Of a stretch of 64,000 bases of DNA, positions 34,157 through 45,544 are shown in pieces. How positions within the stretch are numbered: the first letter of the stretch is position 1; every line of letters begins with the position of its first letter. The DNA lies in NCBI GenBank assembly GCA_021464415.1, contig CM038465.1, positions 18,693,839 through 18,757,838 of the forward strand, read 5' to 3'. The notes beneath the pieces were generated by a model, which saw only the letters and a list, made by a program, of their open reading frames with translations, did not search any database and had not been told where the DNA came from. The DNA comes from Lonicera japonica. Taxonomy: Eukaryota; Streptophyta; Magnoliopsida; Dipsacales; Caprifoliaceae. A program made the position numbers and the translations under genes.

Positions 34157-35981
34157 TTACTTGACATTAAATTAACCAATTAATAAATCTTCAATCTTAA
34201 ATCTTGAATAAAAAACAAAAGGTAATAAAAGAAAAATTTAAGAAAAGATAACAGAAGGAAGTGAATGGCAATAAAGCACTGCCGAATTGCCCAACGATTG
34301 TGCACGGCTGCCTCAAATTTGCTGCTGCTATTGCTCTTTAAATAATTGTATGTGTAGATTTTCAATTAAATAATTCTATTGGGCTTTTTTTTTTTTTGCT
34401 TTCCAAATGGGTTTAGACATGGCCAACTTTACACACTTGCATATAGGCTTGGCTAGCTATACTTGGATTGAGCCTACTTGAGTGCACTTCGTTGAATTTT
34501 TACCTTATTAAATTGTTGAATTTGGTGTCGCAATTTTAGGCCTTGAGATCGTTTAATTTAGAAAGGTGCTGAACTGCAAAGTTATAGGTCTCGAAATCCT
34601 CTTCAAAATGGGCTCAAGAATCGCATAATTTGAAGTTCCGAGTAAGAAGTTATACATCTAGAAGTATTGAATCACTTTAGATTTCTTCACATGCTTTAAT
34701 TTCTCTATTTTTCTCAATCTTCTCCAACTCTTTTCTAATACATGAGAAGTACCGAAAATATAAATATTAGTAATAATATATGCTATTTATTGTATAAAAT
34801 ACTAGATTAAAATATACCAATTTATTGGTACATCGTCTCTATCACTACAAATTAGGGAATTGGTTTTTTTTTTTTTTGGTCTTTACCGAGCAGTGTCCAA
34901 GTCCGGGCCAGCTTGCGCACACCTCGACTTTGACTAATTTGCTCCGCTCCGGGAACTCGCACAAGGCGGTAAAGAGCGTGGCCCAAGTGAGTTTTATATC
35001 CTAAAAATGTATAATTAAAAACATCCACAACAATGGCCAATGTATGTTAAGTGGGATAAAGATCCCACCTTGTGCATTCCTTACAATGATTCAGCATTAA
35101 AATAAGCGAGCGAGAGATCGATGTACCGCGCAGCCTGCTGAAGAGAAATGGGCAACATATATATCCCTCTAACATACACAAAATAGACAAAACAACAAAT
35201 TACCAACAATAAAACATCATATCAATAATCTAACCATTAGTTTTTACTTTATATAAATAGTCATTAACATGTTTATCATAAAATTTATTCGTCACTACTT
35301 TACGTCATGGTAAGTTTTAAATCAAAATCAATTTATAAGCTTTCCATAACATATGAGTAGTTTAAAATTCATATTCACTTGCCATGAAAGCCAAATCAAA
35401 GAATAAACCCATCAATTTTATCAATTTATAATAGTATACCACAATCTAGCAAACATTTCCATCTTGACGGGTTTAAAGTCAAATTATGGGGATTCACATG
35501 TATACGAGAGGAAAACTTGTTGGATCATCAAATCAAAACAATAATAAACCCAAATCAATCATAAACAACAAATAATCCAACCCAAATCTCATGCATGCAT
35601 GCATACAAATTAACCCTAGCTACTCTAGAATGGACGCTAGAGCTCCAGTGAGGTCGCTGCTCTAGTGACCACTACTGGATATTCGGTGACCTAATTAGGC
35701 CGGAACTCCGATGGGTGGCGGAAGTTGGTGAAGGTTAGCAACCATCAATGGTAATAAGAAAAAAAGATTGCAATAAAGATATAATTGAGCATTCGAAAAA
35801 AAGAAAGGAAAATGTATCCTTTTAATGGAAAAAGATGTCAAATTGTCTTAAAGGAAATATTGAAAGAAGTCTTCCATATAGCATGAAATAAAGAATTGTC
35901 ACTGTTTTGAATATAATTAGGGCTAAAGCACCTATGATATCTTTTAATAAAAATAATTTATTAAAAAGTAAAGGCCAAGAC
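33381..35981. other. AT-rich stretch with poly-A run, no gene
   Basis: Contains a 28-base A run at 34128-34155 and a segment near 33430-33490 (ACTCGCAAGCGTGTGAATC ... TTGATCCCACAAAGGCTC) resembling an old LTR with the usual 'gatcccaca' phrase. No TNL2-side counterpart is present: a deletion there joins 55258 to sequence matching 36215. Confidence 0.4.
34858..35000 (-). mobile_element. Candidate SINE-like fragment
   Basis: On the minus strand a GC-richer block (GCGAGTTCCCGGAGCGGAG ... GGTAAAGACC) ends in an A tail (plus strand T run at 34863-34878). The TGCGC-AAGCTGGCCCGGAC phrase is like that of Au-type plant SINEs as I remember them. The tRNA-like boxes and target duplications are not clear, so this is tentative. 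Confidence 0.25.
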
Positions 35982-36530
35982 GAGGGGTGTGCACGGTTTG
36001 ATTAACCGAACCGAGCAGTTAAACCGGCAACCGAACCAACCCTTTAGTTTCATGCCTTTGTTCAACTGAATCGAACCATCAGAAAGGCTAAAACAGACTA
36101 TGGCTGGTTCGGGCAGTCGGTGTTTGTTGGTTTCGGCCTTGGGCCTAAATTATTGTTTTGGGCCATTGGTTTAAATTATTTTGAATTTTTTGGGTAAGTT
36201 TTTCAATCTCGTGGGCCTTTTTTTTCCTGTTGAATGTTTAGGCATTTTCTTTTTTAAAATATTTATTATTCTTGCGCTTTTTAAAAAAAATAAAATGCAA
36301 CTTATATTGTTTTAAAGAAAATAGCTCATTAGTTATGTACGCCGAACTGATAGAAATACAATAAGTGTACTAGTCGGTTCAGTTTGGTTTTTATCTATTT
36401 TATACATCAAAAACTCAACAACTGTACCGACCTACTTCGGTTATCCAATTTTTTAACCGAACCAAACCACAAAGCTTGATCAAAGCAGCTTATTTCGGAC
36501 CCGTTCATTTCGGTTTTTTGCACACCCATA
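35982..36530. mobile_element. hAT-type MITE with perfect 8-bp target duplication
   Basis: The termini GAGGGGTGTGCAC and (reversed) TATGGGTGTGCAAAA are inverted repeats, flanked on both sides by GCCAAGAC (35974-35981 and 36531-36538). The interior is full of CCGAACC/GGTTCGG phrases that fold back. A 5'-truncated copy with the same right end and GCCAAGAC lies at 55259-55563 downstream of TNL2. Confidence 0.75.
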
Positions 36531-36818
36531 GCCAAGACCCTTACTCAATATAATTTATCATTAAGAAAATTGATGAATAATTTCAAGAACAATGTCAGAG
36601 AGATCATCGCATCACCATTCTAGATTTTTATTTAAGACTCGACATTGAAGAAGATTTTTAATACCATATCTTTAAACATGCTTATATATACATATATATA
36701 TATATATATGTCCATGTTCTTGATAAATCCATTTCATATTTACATCGGAGATCACTCTAGCTTTATCACACGTAATCTAATTTTATATTCTTATAATTAT
36801 TATGCTTTGAATGTGCAG

Positions 36819-36905
36819 TTCTCTAAAATTCAAGGAATTGAACAAGTTGTGAACTAGAGATGGGGAGGAACAAGGACCAATTAATTACATAAAACTTTTA
36901 GGTAT
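36819..36905 (+). other. Possible TNL1 3'-UTR exon
   Basis: Starts TTCTCTAAAATTCAAGGA directly after GAATGTGCAG and is conserved with 58340-58420 (same start, GATGGGGA, CAATTAAT). It encodes no long frame. Position and conservation suggest a terminal untranslated exon; the right border is arbitrary. Confidence 0.35.
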
Positions 36906-37829
36906 CGGTCTCCTTCTCTTCCTTCTCTTTAAACTACTTGATTTTATCCACCATTTGTATAATAATAATAATGAATAAAAACTCGACTACAGATTGTGTT
37001 CTTGAACTATATATTTTCTGCTTAGGTTAGTGATTTATTTTCTGGAAGTTATACATTTCTATGTGTGGACCATTTATGTCATTGATCGATTTATATTGAA
37101 GTCTAAGGTTAAACAACTAATTAAGAGATCAATTAATATTGAATGAGTTGTATGTTTTGGCTTCATTCTAGCTAAAAATTTTGGTTTCTACGTGAGTATA
37201 TATGTTGTTGATGTTGTTTTATTTATTTATTTATTTTTGGTTTTTGTTTTTGTTTTTGTCTAGCATGAATTTTTTTGGGTCGTATTTATCAAGAGGACAA
37301 ATGAGCAGGAGAGGAATGACTGGTACATGAACAAGCTGTTTGAATTTTGTCTATTTAGAATGTAATTAAGGAGTGTCTAATGGCTAAACTTATATATATA
37401 TATAGTTTCCAAGATACGCAAAGGCATCAGTAATTTGATGAATTTTTGTGATTCTGTTAATTTTAATAATTTTTTCTTTATCTTTTGAAATTTTTTACAA
37501 GTGGGGTTTAATTTTTAATGTTTTAAAAGTACAATCCTTTTTATTTTTTCAAAAAAAAATTATTATATTTTTCATCTCTCAATCATGTAGTCCCCACCAC
37601 ACATTCTCTCCCTTGCTCACGTGAGTAGGTTTCCATGTGAATAAAAAAATATTTCATTTCTTCTCTAAAATGACTACTCTAAAGATGCTTTCTAGTAGGT
37701 TCCATCCTTTGTCTTAAATAAGATAAAAAGTTATACTTGAAAATGTTTTTCAAAAAAATAAAAATAAAAATTAATAAATAGTATACTTTAGAAATAAGAG
37801 CCTAAATATTATTACTAGAAATTAGGTAG

Positions 37830-38493
37830 AAGGGCTTATTATACATTGATTTTTACCAAAAATCCAATGAATAATATTTTTTTGAATGAAGGGCCTATTT
37901 TTAATTGGTAATTTGAATAAAGGGCCTATTTTTAATTGGTAATTAGTGTAAGAGGCCTATTTTGTTTTATATTTTAAATGAATGTATTTGAATAAATTTA
38001 AATATCATTTAATTAATAAAAACATGTTATGTATTACCTAAATTACCCCTTTTTATGAAATTTTCACAAAAAATATGGACTGCAAAGTTCATATTGCAAT
38101 AAAATATGAACTGCAAAGTTCATATTGTAGTGAAATATGTACTGCAATATGAACTTTGCACTAAAAATATGGACTGCAAAGTTCACATTGCAGTAAAATA
38201 TGGACTGCAATATGAACTTTCCACTAAAAATATCGACTGCAAAGTTCACATTGCAGTGAAATATGGACTGCAAAGTTCATATTGCAGTGAAATATAGACT
38301 GCAAAGTTCATATTGCAGTCCATATTTTAATGCATATTGATATTTTTTTAGTTTATTTTAAGGGTTGTGATGTCATTTTATAATGAAAAAAAAAGACACA
38401 TGTCATATTATCAATAAAATAAAAAATAGGCCATTTATTTAAAAAAAAATTATTCCTTGGCCTTAGTGTGAAAATCTTTCTCTAATAAGCCCT
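37830..38493. mobile_element. MITE-like element enclosing a tandem palindromic array
   Basis: The left end AAGGGCTTATTA and the right end TAATAAGCCCTT are inverted repeats, with GGGCCTATTTTTAATTGG repeated three times inside the left part. The array at 38066-38327 is internal. No counterpart is found at the colinear place in the second unit near 60.5 kb. Target duplication is not resolved. Confidence 0.4.
38066..38327. repeat. Short tandem array with alternating orientation
   Basis: Units of about 30 bp, GGACTGCAAAGTTCATATTG, recur about eight times separated by CAGTGAAATAT. In two places the unit is inverted (ACTGCAATATGAACTTTGCA), so the single strand can fold into several alternative hairpins. 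Short frames on both strands come only from the repeat. Confidence 0.75.
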
Positions 38494-38788
38494 TTTTTTT
38501 AATTGCCCCATATTATTATTATTTTAAAATAAATGTTTGTATATCAATAGTGTTTTGAAATAAGGGATTTAACTGAGTACAAACTTAAAGAAACCCAAAT
38601 CGACTCGGTCTTAAAGAAATTACCCAACTCTACTGTTTTTTCTTCCTCTTCCACTCAACAGCCCTGATTTTTCTCTTCACTCTGTTACCTCCTCTGTCCT
38701 TGGGGACCATATGGGCAGTTTGATGTAAGACCGATGTGGAGGGGCGTTTGGAGAAGTTGTTAAAGGGGGAAGAAGAGGGGGCAAGTTA

Positions 38789-39070
38789 TTGGGTAAGTGT
38801 GTTGAGGAACTGAAGAAAAAGGGGGTTGAATTTGATTTATTGAAAGAGGCCAAGAGTTTGAGGGTCGAGGCGAAAGTAGTAAGAAAATGGTCTGCTAGGG
38901 ATTTTGTTACTTTGTTCTTCTTTACTGTTTCTTGTTTGGGTAATGGGAAATTGCTCGATTACGTTCAATATTGTTTTTTGTTTTGTGAGATGAGTTTATG
39001 TGTTTTTAGGGATTGGTTCTTTTTTGAACAGCTGTTAGTGGTGATGGGTGATGAGAAATTTGGGACGTAG
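38789..39070 (+). CDS. Unrecognised short ORF, possibly a gene fragment
   Basis: The first 45 residues are charged and helix-like (E-E-L-K-K-K-G-V-E-F then K-E-A-K-S-L-R-V-E-A-K), preceded by a pyrimidine-rich stretch with several GGAAG phrases; the rest is hydrophobic and looks like translated non-coding sequence. A GGTAAGT at 38791-38797 overlaps the start and could be a splice donor. The composition is less AT-rich than its surroundings and a G-rich (GGTGGTGGTGG) run follows at 39190-39225. I cannot name a family. It could be a captured exon. Confidence 0.2.
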   Translation: MGKCVEELKKKGVEFDLLKEAKSLRVEAKVVRKWSARDFVTLFFFTVSCLGNGKLLDYVQYCFLFCEMSLCVFRDWFFFEQLLVVMGDEKFGT

Positions 39071-39734
39071 CGGAATACTCTGTTCTGCTTTTCTTTTGGG
39101 GAAGATGATGATGACGATGATAAACAAGAATGGAAGATGAAATTGATGATACAGGAAATAAGAGGGAGTAGAGGTTGGGTCTGCGGTGGAGGGGAGGGAG
39201 GAGGTGGTGGTGGTGGTGGAGGTAGGTTTCTCTCTGTGGTTGCTCTCTGTTCTTTTCCTTCTTTTTTTTATTTTATTTTTCTGTCATAATATTTTTAAAT
39301 TCAGTTAAAATTATTTTTTAAAAAATATCTAATTAAAATGATAATTTTGCATTTAAATATTAAAATGAAACAAAAATTTGAAATATACTTGTAAGAGATT
39401 CAAATTTTAAACTTTTTATAAAGTAATACACTCCTTATCCACTATCTTATTTAACATTTTTCTATTGTATTTTAATTTAAATTAAATGTATTTAAATAGT
39501 ACATACATCGTAGTGATATTCAGTCTAGTATGTATGAAAATCCTTTCCTCATGGACCGTAAAACCAATTGAATTTGATGGATTAAGTTCCACCACATATC
39601 TTTTGCATGTGTGGACGTGTATTTAGCCCTATTTTATTAATTAAATACTTTTATTTCATAATTGTATTATTTATATTTTAAACCATTATTAAACATATTT
39701 TTATTAATTGCTTATTAATTTTTACTGAATGTTT

Positions 39735-40160
39735 TTATTATTTTCTAAACCATAGAATAAATAGTAATTACTTAGATTCTTTTATATATATACATATACA
39801 AATTTAGCATCCTACTAATAGGCTACAGGGCCGCAATACACTTTAAAACATATTTGCAATAGATGTTTACAGTCTTTCTTTTAATAATCTAATTAATTAG
39901 TTTTATAGTAAAAATTAGACTTGTTAATTAGAATCATACATTACACAATAAGTTCATGTGAACTGGTACTAAGTTATAAGTTAATAGTTGAAACTTTAAC
40001 AAATTCAAGTAGATATTGGGGTTCACTCGTTATACACAAAATGATTATAAATTGGCTACGGTTTACCCTTAACGAATCTGATCACCGTAAGATGACTTAA
40101 TTTTTGTTTTAATAAAATTAATGTTCATTAAATTAAGAAATGATTTGTACCTATTTTATT
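39735..40160. repeat. 430-bp dispersed repeat, copy 1
   Basis: From TTTTATTATTTTCTAAACC to AAGAAATGATTTGTACCTATTTTA this block matches 41035-41465, and its right part matches about 62830-62960. It contains GGTTTACCCTTAACGAAT and GTTCATTAAATTAAGAAATG phrases. It appears to be ancestral TNL-upstream sequence copied within the cluster. Confidence 0.75.
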
Positions 40161-40440
40161 TGGGTCCCACTTGCCTCTCATCTAGGCCGTTGAGGGATAA
40201 AAACTTGTACGGTTGTGATTGCTTGTTCGTGTAATGTTCGACCTTTTCTTTGTTTCATGACTGGAAAAAGATGAAAGGGGTAAATTAATACGCCCCAAGA
40301 ATCTTGTATAATTTATGTTGTTAAATTATTATATGTTAATAAGGTTATATTCTCGGCCAGCCCATATATGTTTTCAAAAGCTCATGTACTCGGCAGTTTG
40401 CGTCTTTTGAAATTCAATTAATTAGACCCAAAAAAAACAA

Positions 40441-40507
40441 CTCAATTAATTTAGCTTGGCCTAGGTCCTAAAGCAAAAGCAACTGACAATGGATAGTCAA
40501 ATCAAAT
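40441..40507 (+). pseudogene. Relic of a TNL gene start
   Basis: CTCAATTAATTTAGCTTGGC followed by CTAGGTCC...AAAGCAAAAGC...GACAATGGATAGTCAAATCAAA matches the 5' UTR and first codons of TNL1 (22782-22850) and TNL2 (43457-43530). Homology ends after about seven codons. It sits 3 kb before TNL2 and shows that a further TNL copy once began here. Confidence 0.6.
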
Positions 40508-41034
40508 GGGTTAATTAATAGGTTTTGCCTTTTGGTTATGACAAATTAAGATATTTATTGAAAATACTCGTTTAATTCAAATTAAGATATTTATGACAAA
40601 TTAAGAATTTTGTATAGTTTATGTCAATGAAGTTAAATTATTATACATTCATAAAGTTCAAAAGCTTGGACTTGGCTCCTCTCCCTTATTCTTTAGATCC
40701 AAATTCATCCGATGGGATTGTATTCGAAGGCAAAATAAATGAATTTTTTTTTTATAAAATTTAGTATAGATGATATCTATAATGAGTTGATCATCTCCAC
40801 AAAATTTTATCCAAAAATTCAAACTAAAAGTAGGTATGATAACAATTTAATATATATGTTCATTTTCGACTATTAAAAGTTTAGATGATCATCTCACTAC
40901 TTCTAAATTGAATTTTTTGATAATTTTTTGTGAAAATAATGTAGTCATCGTCGTGATTATCTCCACCGATTTTTATGAAAAAAATTCATCCATTTATTTA
41001 TTGAACTAGACTCCATTAAAAGAATCTATTTATT

Positions 41035-41465
41035 ATTTTCTGAAGCATAGAATAAATAGTAATTGCTTAGACTTTTTTATTATTATTTATATATAAAAAT
41101 TTAGCATTCTACTCCTATGGGCCAGTGGCCGGGGTTCACCGATTCACTAATAGGCTACAAGATGGCAGATATTTGCAATAGATGTTTTCTTTCTTTCTTT
41201 TAGTAATATAATTAATTAGTTTTACGGTAAGAATTAGACTTGTTAGAATCACACGTTACACGATAAGATCGTGCGAATGGCACAAAGTTATAAGTTAATA
41301 GGCGAATCTTTAACAATTTCAGGTGATAATCGGGGTTCACTTATTTGACACGAAATGATAACGGCTATGGTTTACCCTTAACAAATACGATCAGTGTTAA
41401 ACCACTTAATTTTTGTTTTAATAAAATTAATGTTCATTAAATTAAGAAATGATTTGTACTTATTT
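41035..41465. repeat. 430-bp dispersed repeat, copy 2
   Basis: Matches 39735-40160 with scattered changes, and continues to match the block near 62.8-63.26 kb up to the MITE insertion at 41628. Confidence 0.75.
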
Positions 41466-41627
41466 TAATATCTATAGATGTTTATTCTCGGTAGTGAAAA
41501 AAAATATGGATTTAAAAAAATAAAATAAAAATTTACACGAATTCGTTAAGAATCGAATGAAATTGACACGAACTATCCCATTGACATGTTTACAGGAAAA
41601 AATAATTTTATTACTCTAGAGAGGTTA

Positions 41628-42217
41628 GAGCATCTCCATCGGGTATTGTAAAAATTAAGGCTAAACTTACTAATTGTTACTAACTTTCAAAGCATCGAAA
41701 TGGCAAAAATAATGTGATACGAGTGTGCTTGAGTCGTATGATTTTTGTGCTTAAAAAAATAATAAAAAAAATAAAATGGTCCATACGAGGCTCCCAACCT
41801 TGTATGGTTTATTTTATTTTTAAATTTTTTTAAAAGACGGAAAATTTGGCCATATGAGCACAATATATACCCTCGTATGGTGTTTTTTTTTTCTAAAGGA
41901 TAAAAAGAAATGAAAAACACTCATACGAGTTCTAGACCCTCGTATGGGCTTTTTTTTTAAAAAAAGAAAAAAAGAAATGGCTATAAGAGGCTCCCACTCT
42001 CGTATAATTTTTTTTTTAATTTTGACACGAGTTTTCTACACTTGTATGGCTCAGACGAGTGAAGCAAACCTGCATGACTAAAAACTAGGGGTATGATAAG
42101 TTTACTCGTTTTATATCATACAAGCCTAACATTTATCATTTTTGCTCATTTAAATTCCTCTGCTGCAAGATTGAGTATGGTAAATTTAGCCATTTACCAT
42201 ACTCAATAGAGATGCTC
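41628..42217. mobile_element. Tourist-like MITE with internal CATACGAG repeats
   Basis: The ends GAGCATCTCCATCGGGTAT and (reversed) GAGCATCTCTATTGAGTAT are inverted repeats of about 25 bp, flanked by TTA on both sides (41625-41627, 42218-42220), the 3-bp target duplication of PIF/Harbinger elements. Inside, a unit of about 70 bp carrying CATACGAG...CTCGTATGG recurs about five times. The related block near 63.26 kb lacks the element (GAGAGGTAATAAA), giving an empty site. Confidence 0.75.
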
Positions 42218-42523
42218 TTATAAATAATAGAGTTTTTGTTAAAGGAAAAGAAAATATTTTTTAACTAATTTATTTTTATTAAAACTATTTTTCAAGAGAT
42301 TTTGATTGATGAAGCTGTGTTGAAATTTTTTTACCATAAATTTGGTGGGAGAATAATTCATGTTCAGTGAAAAAATTGGATTGATGAGCTAAATATTGAA
42401 ACTGTTTTTCAAGAGATTTTGATTGATGAAGTCGTGTCGAAATTTTTTTACCATAAATTTGGTGGGAGAATAATTCATGTTCAATGAAAAAATTGGATTA
42501 CTTTGATGAGCTAAATATTAAAA

Positions 42524-43209
42524 GGGTGAGACTATTTACAACCTCCATTTCTCTCACAAACACCCCCCATTTAATTTTGAATAGATCTACTTTTAAACAA
42601 CCCCCCCCCCCCCCCCCCCCCCCCCTTATATCTCACAAACACCTCCCTCAATTAACCTATTTACTTTAAGGTAAAAAAATTAATCTATCAATTTATCCAT
42701 GGGTAATAAATTAATCACACACTTTAAACACCGTCCTTGTATCTCACTATCTCCCCACTTTGGCCGAATTTATTCCATTTACTCTCCTCACATCAGGAGA
42801 GTAAATAGAATATGTTCTCCCCACATGAGGAGAGTTTAACTTTAAAATTTTCCAGTGGGTTTAAAAGCCAGTCTCCCCACTTTAGCCGAATTTATTTCAT
42901 TTACTCTTCCCACATCAGGAGAGTAAATATTATATGTTCTCCCCACATCAAGAGAGTTTAAGATTAATTTATTACCCATGGATAAATTAATAGATTAATT
43001 TTTTTAGTTAAGGTTAATTATATTTTTAAAGTGTGTGATTAATTTTAGTTAAGGTTAATTACGTTTTTAATTACATACTTTATATAAATTACTTAAGGTA
43101 AATAGGAGAGGTAAATAGAGAGGTGTTAGTGATCAAAAAATTACATTTGGGGGGTGTTTGTGAGATGGGGGTGTTTGTGAGAGAAATGGAGGTTGTAAAT
43201 AGTCTCACC
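42524..43209. mobile_element. Mutator-like MITE with long inverted ends and 10-bp target duplication
   Basis: The termini GGGTGAGACTATTTACAACC and (reversed) GGTGAGACTATTTACAACC continue as inverted repeats for about 45 bp. The flanks are AATATTAAAA at 42514-42523 and 43210-43219. The block near 63.44 kb has the uninterrupted site. The interior has a 25-base C run (42601-42625) and two copies of a 110-bp phrase with CTCCCCACAT...GGAGAGT. It is non-coding. It lies 300 bp upstream of TNL2. Confidence 0.85.
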
Positions 43210-44763
43210 AATATTAAAATAGTGTAGCTAGGTTCTGTTTGGTAAATACAAATAATTGTCATTATATCATATATGGCCATAAAAAAAAGTCTCCTTTGTA
43301 CTACCAGAAGTCTTTTTGAATTTGTGGAGCAAATTCACTATGCAGTCTGCCCTGTAATAAACGCGTCTTTTCTTAGTAATTGAGTTGAGATTGAGAAGGG
43401 CAGGGCAACAGAGATCATCTTTACGCTGAGATGTCTTCTTTTTGCGTCTTTTTAAACTCAATTAATTATCTAGCTTAACTTAGTTCCAGAAGCAAAAGTA
43501 AGTAACAATGGTTACCCAAATCAAAGAAGAAGAACCACCCTCCTCTTCCTCTTCTTATCCGGCGGGGGATCCTTCCAATAATCATCGTCCTCATGGGTGG
43601 AAGTACGACGTATTCTTAAGCTTTCGAGGGGAAGACATTAGGAAGACTTTCGTTGATCATCTTTACGCTGCTCTCCAACAGAGGGATTTTCACGTTCAAG
43701 GACGACGAGAGGCTAAAAAGAGGGAGATCAATAGTACCCGAACTCCGCAAAGCCATCGAGCTTTCAAGGTTTGCAATTGTAGTTTTCTCCAAAAACTATG
43801 CTTCATCGTCCTGGTGTTTGGACGAGCTTGCCAAGATCATGGATTGCCATAGCAATAACAATAACACATACATGGCAGGACAATTAACAGTTATCCCAAT
43901 TTTCTACGATGTCCAGCCTTCGGATGTACGGAAACAAGAAGGGCATTTTGGGGAAATGTTTTCCAAGCACGATTCCGACAGGGTCCAAATCTGGAGACAA
44001 GCACTTAGAGACGCAGCTAACTTATCTGGCTTGGATTTCAAGAACTTTGCTAATGGGTAAGTAATGATAATTATAATATCTTATTTAGATCTGCCACTTA
44101 AAACCTTTAGTCTTACTTGAATAAATTTTAGACTTATTTTTGGAAAACTACTCTGGTGATTCTATTAGAGTGATTTATTTTGGGTACATCTGATTGATGA
44201 TTCAATTTCCCAGCAGCACAAATTTAGTATCCACACTTTAAAACCATATGCCTGCCTTGGGTCCTTCCTTCCGAGAGATTGATACTCTTAAGTCATCATT
44301 TTGTTTTATTTAGGACGAATATAAAGGCCAGGACTCATTTCGTTATATTGTTTTGTAAGGCTTTGATTTCCTAACATAGGATTTATAGATTAACACACCC
44401 CAGTTGTGACAAAATTTTGATCCAAGGACGTTGACTAATTATAATGAGTGACGTGGAACCCATGTAGATATTGGGCATGAGACATGGGTGAATAACATGT
44501 GTGTATTAAACCTACATCCATGTGGGTTATTTTAATTACATACTAGAACCAGCGGTACATGTAATGCGAGGGACGATCCATTTAGGTGCAGTAACTACCT
44601 ACGAATTCCTCACCTTATGTACGGTAAGTATTTTATAACAAAATAGGCAAATTACATCGCAGTTGGTCAAGCGATAATAGCATGTGTTCTTTATGGTTAA
44701 AATAACTAGTTCAAGTCCTTATAGCATTGACACTGCATAAGGTATGTTAAGTTCGTAAATTTA

Positions 44764-45070
44764 TGCTCCGTTTGATAATAATATGGAAAATTATAAGAAA
44801 AATAACTAATTTGAGAGAGAAGAAAAAAAATAAATTTAGGAACGTGGTGAAATGCTCTCCATCTTATATTTATTTTTGTGAGTATATGTACTCCATCCAC
44901 CTTTATGTTTTGTGGGAAAAAAATTTCACCATCACCAAAAGAAATTTTTTCCATGGAAGAAGTCAAAAAGTAAGAGTAAATCTCATCCGTTAACTTATTT
45001 TACACAACTTGTCACAGAAAAAAAGAGAGTTGCTTTTCTACTATTTTCCATTTTATTATCAAATGGAGCT
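44764..45070. mobile_element. Tourist-like MITE in TNL2 intron 1
   Basis: The ends TGCTCCGTTTGATAATAA and (reversed) AGCTCCATTTGATAATAA are inverted repeats flanked by TTA (44761-44763 and 45071-45073). TNL1 has the plain site GTAAATTTAGTTTTAAG at the matching position. Related one-ended sequences occur near 27530 and 49790. Confidence 0.65.
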
Positions 45071-45544
45071 TTAGTGTTAAGTTTGTGAATGAGCTACACT
45101 GCACATTATAAAAAGAAATAGGGTCATATGGAAATTAAGGTCCGTAGTTTTTGGTTTATTGAGTTTGGAGTCCACATTTTTCAGCTTTTGAACTTTGGGG
45201 TCCAACAGATTGGAGAGTCAAATGTTATCATATGTTGGCAACAAAAACTTTTGCTCAAACTTCTAGCGATCCCTCTTATTCATTCACATTAGCCATAACA
45301 CGGCACCAAACTCAATAAACTAAAAACAATTGAACCCAAAGTCAACAAAGGATACATGTTGGGATCTTCCCTCAATAATTTCGACTTCGAAACTAACTAG
45401 TACGTATATATGATAGAACATGCACGTGAATAAGATAATGCTATCAAAAAGATAGATCAAAAATTACGTGATATTGACAAATTGCTCTTAATCCACGAAG
45501 AGCCCGATTTCAATATTGAGATAATTATGGTACAATGTAATGAA

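Larger units (their letters stand above)
31922..36818 (+). other. Possible intron in the TNL1 3' UTR
   Basis: Forty bases after the stop, ATTCATGTCAG is followed by GTTAGT; at 36809-36818 there is GAATGTGCAG before a conserved short segment. TNL2 has the same pair (54732 GTTAAT and 58339 GAATGTGCAG). Both termini are conserved although the interval is full of transposon insertions, which fits a spliced 3'-UTR intron. Only transcript data can prove it. Confidence 0.4.

Noticed and set aside
38064..38297. Cysteine/valine-rich repeat proteins on both strands
   Set aside because: Both are products of the tandem palindromic array.
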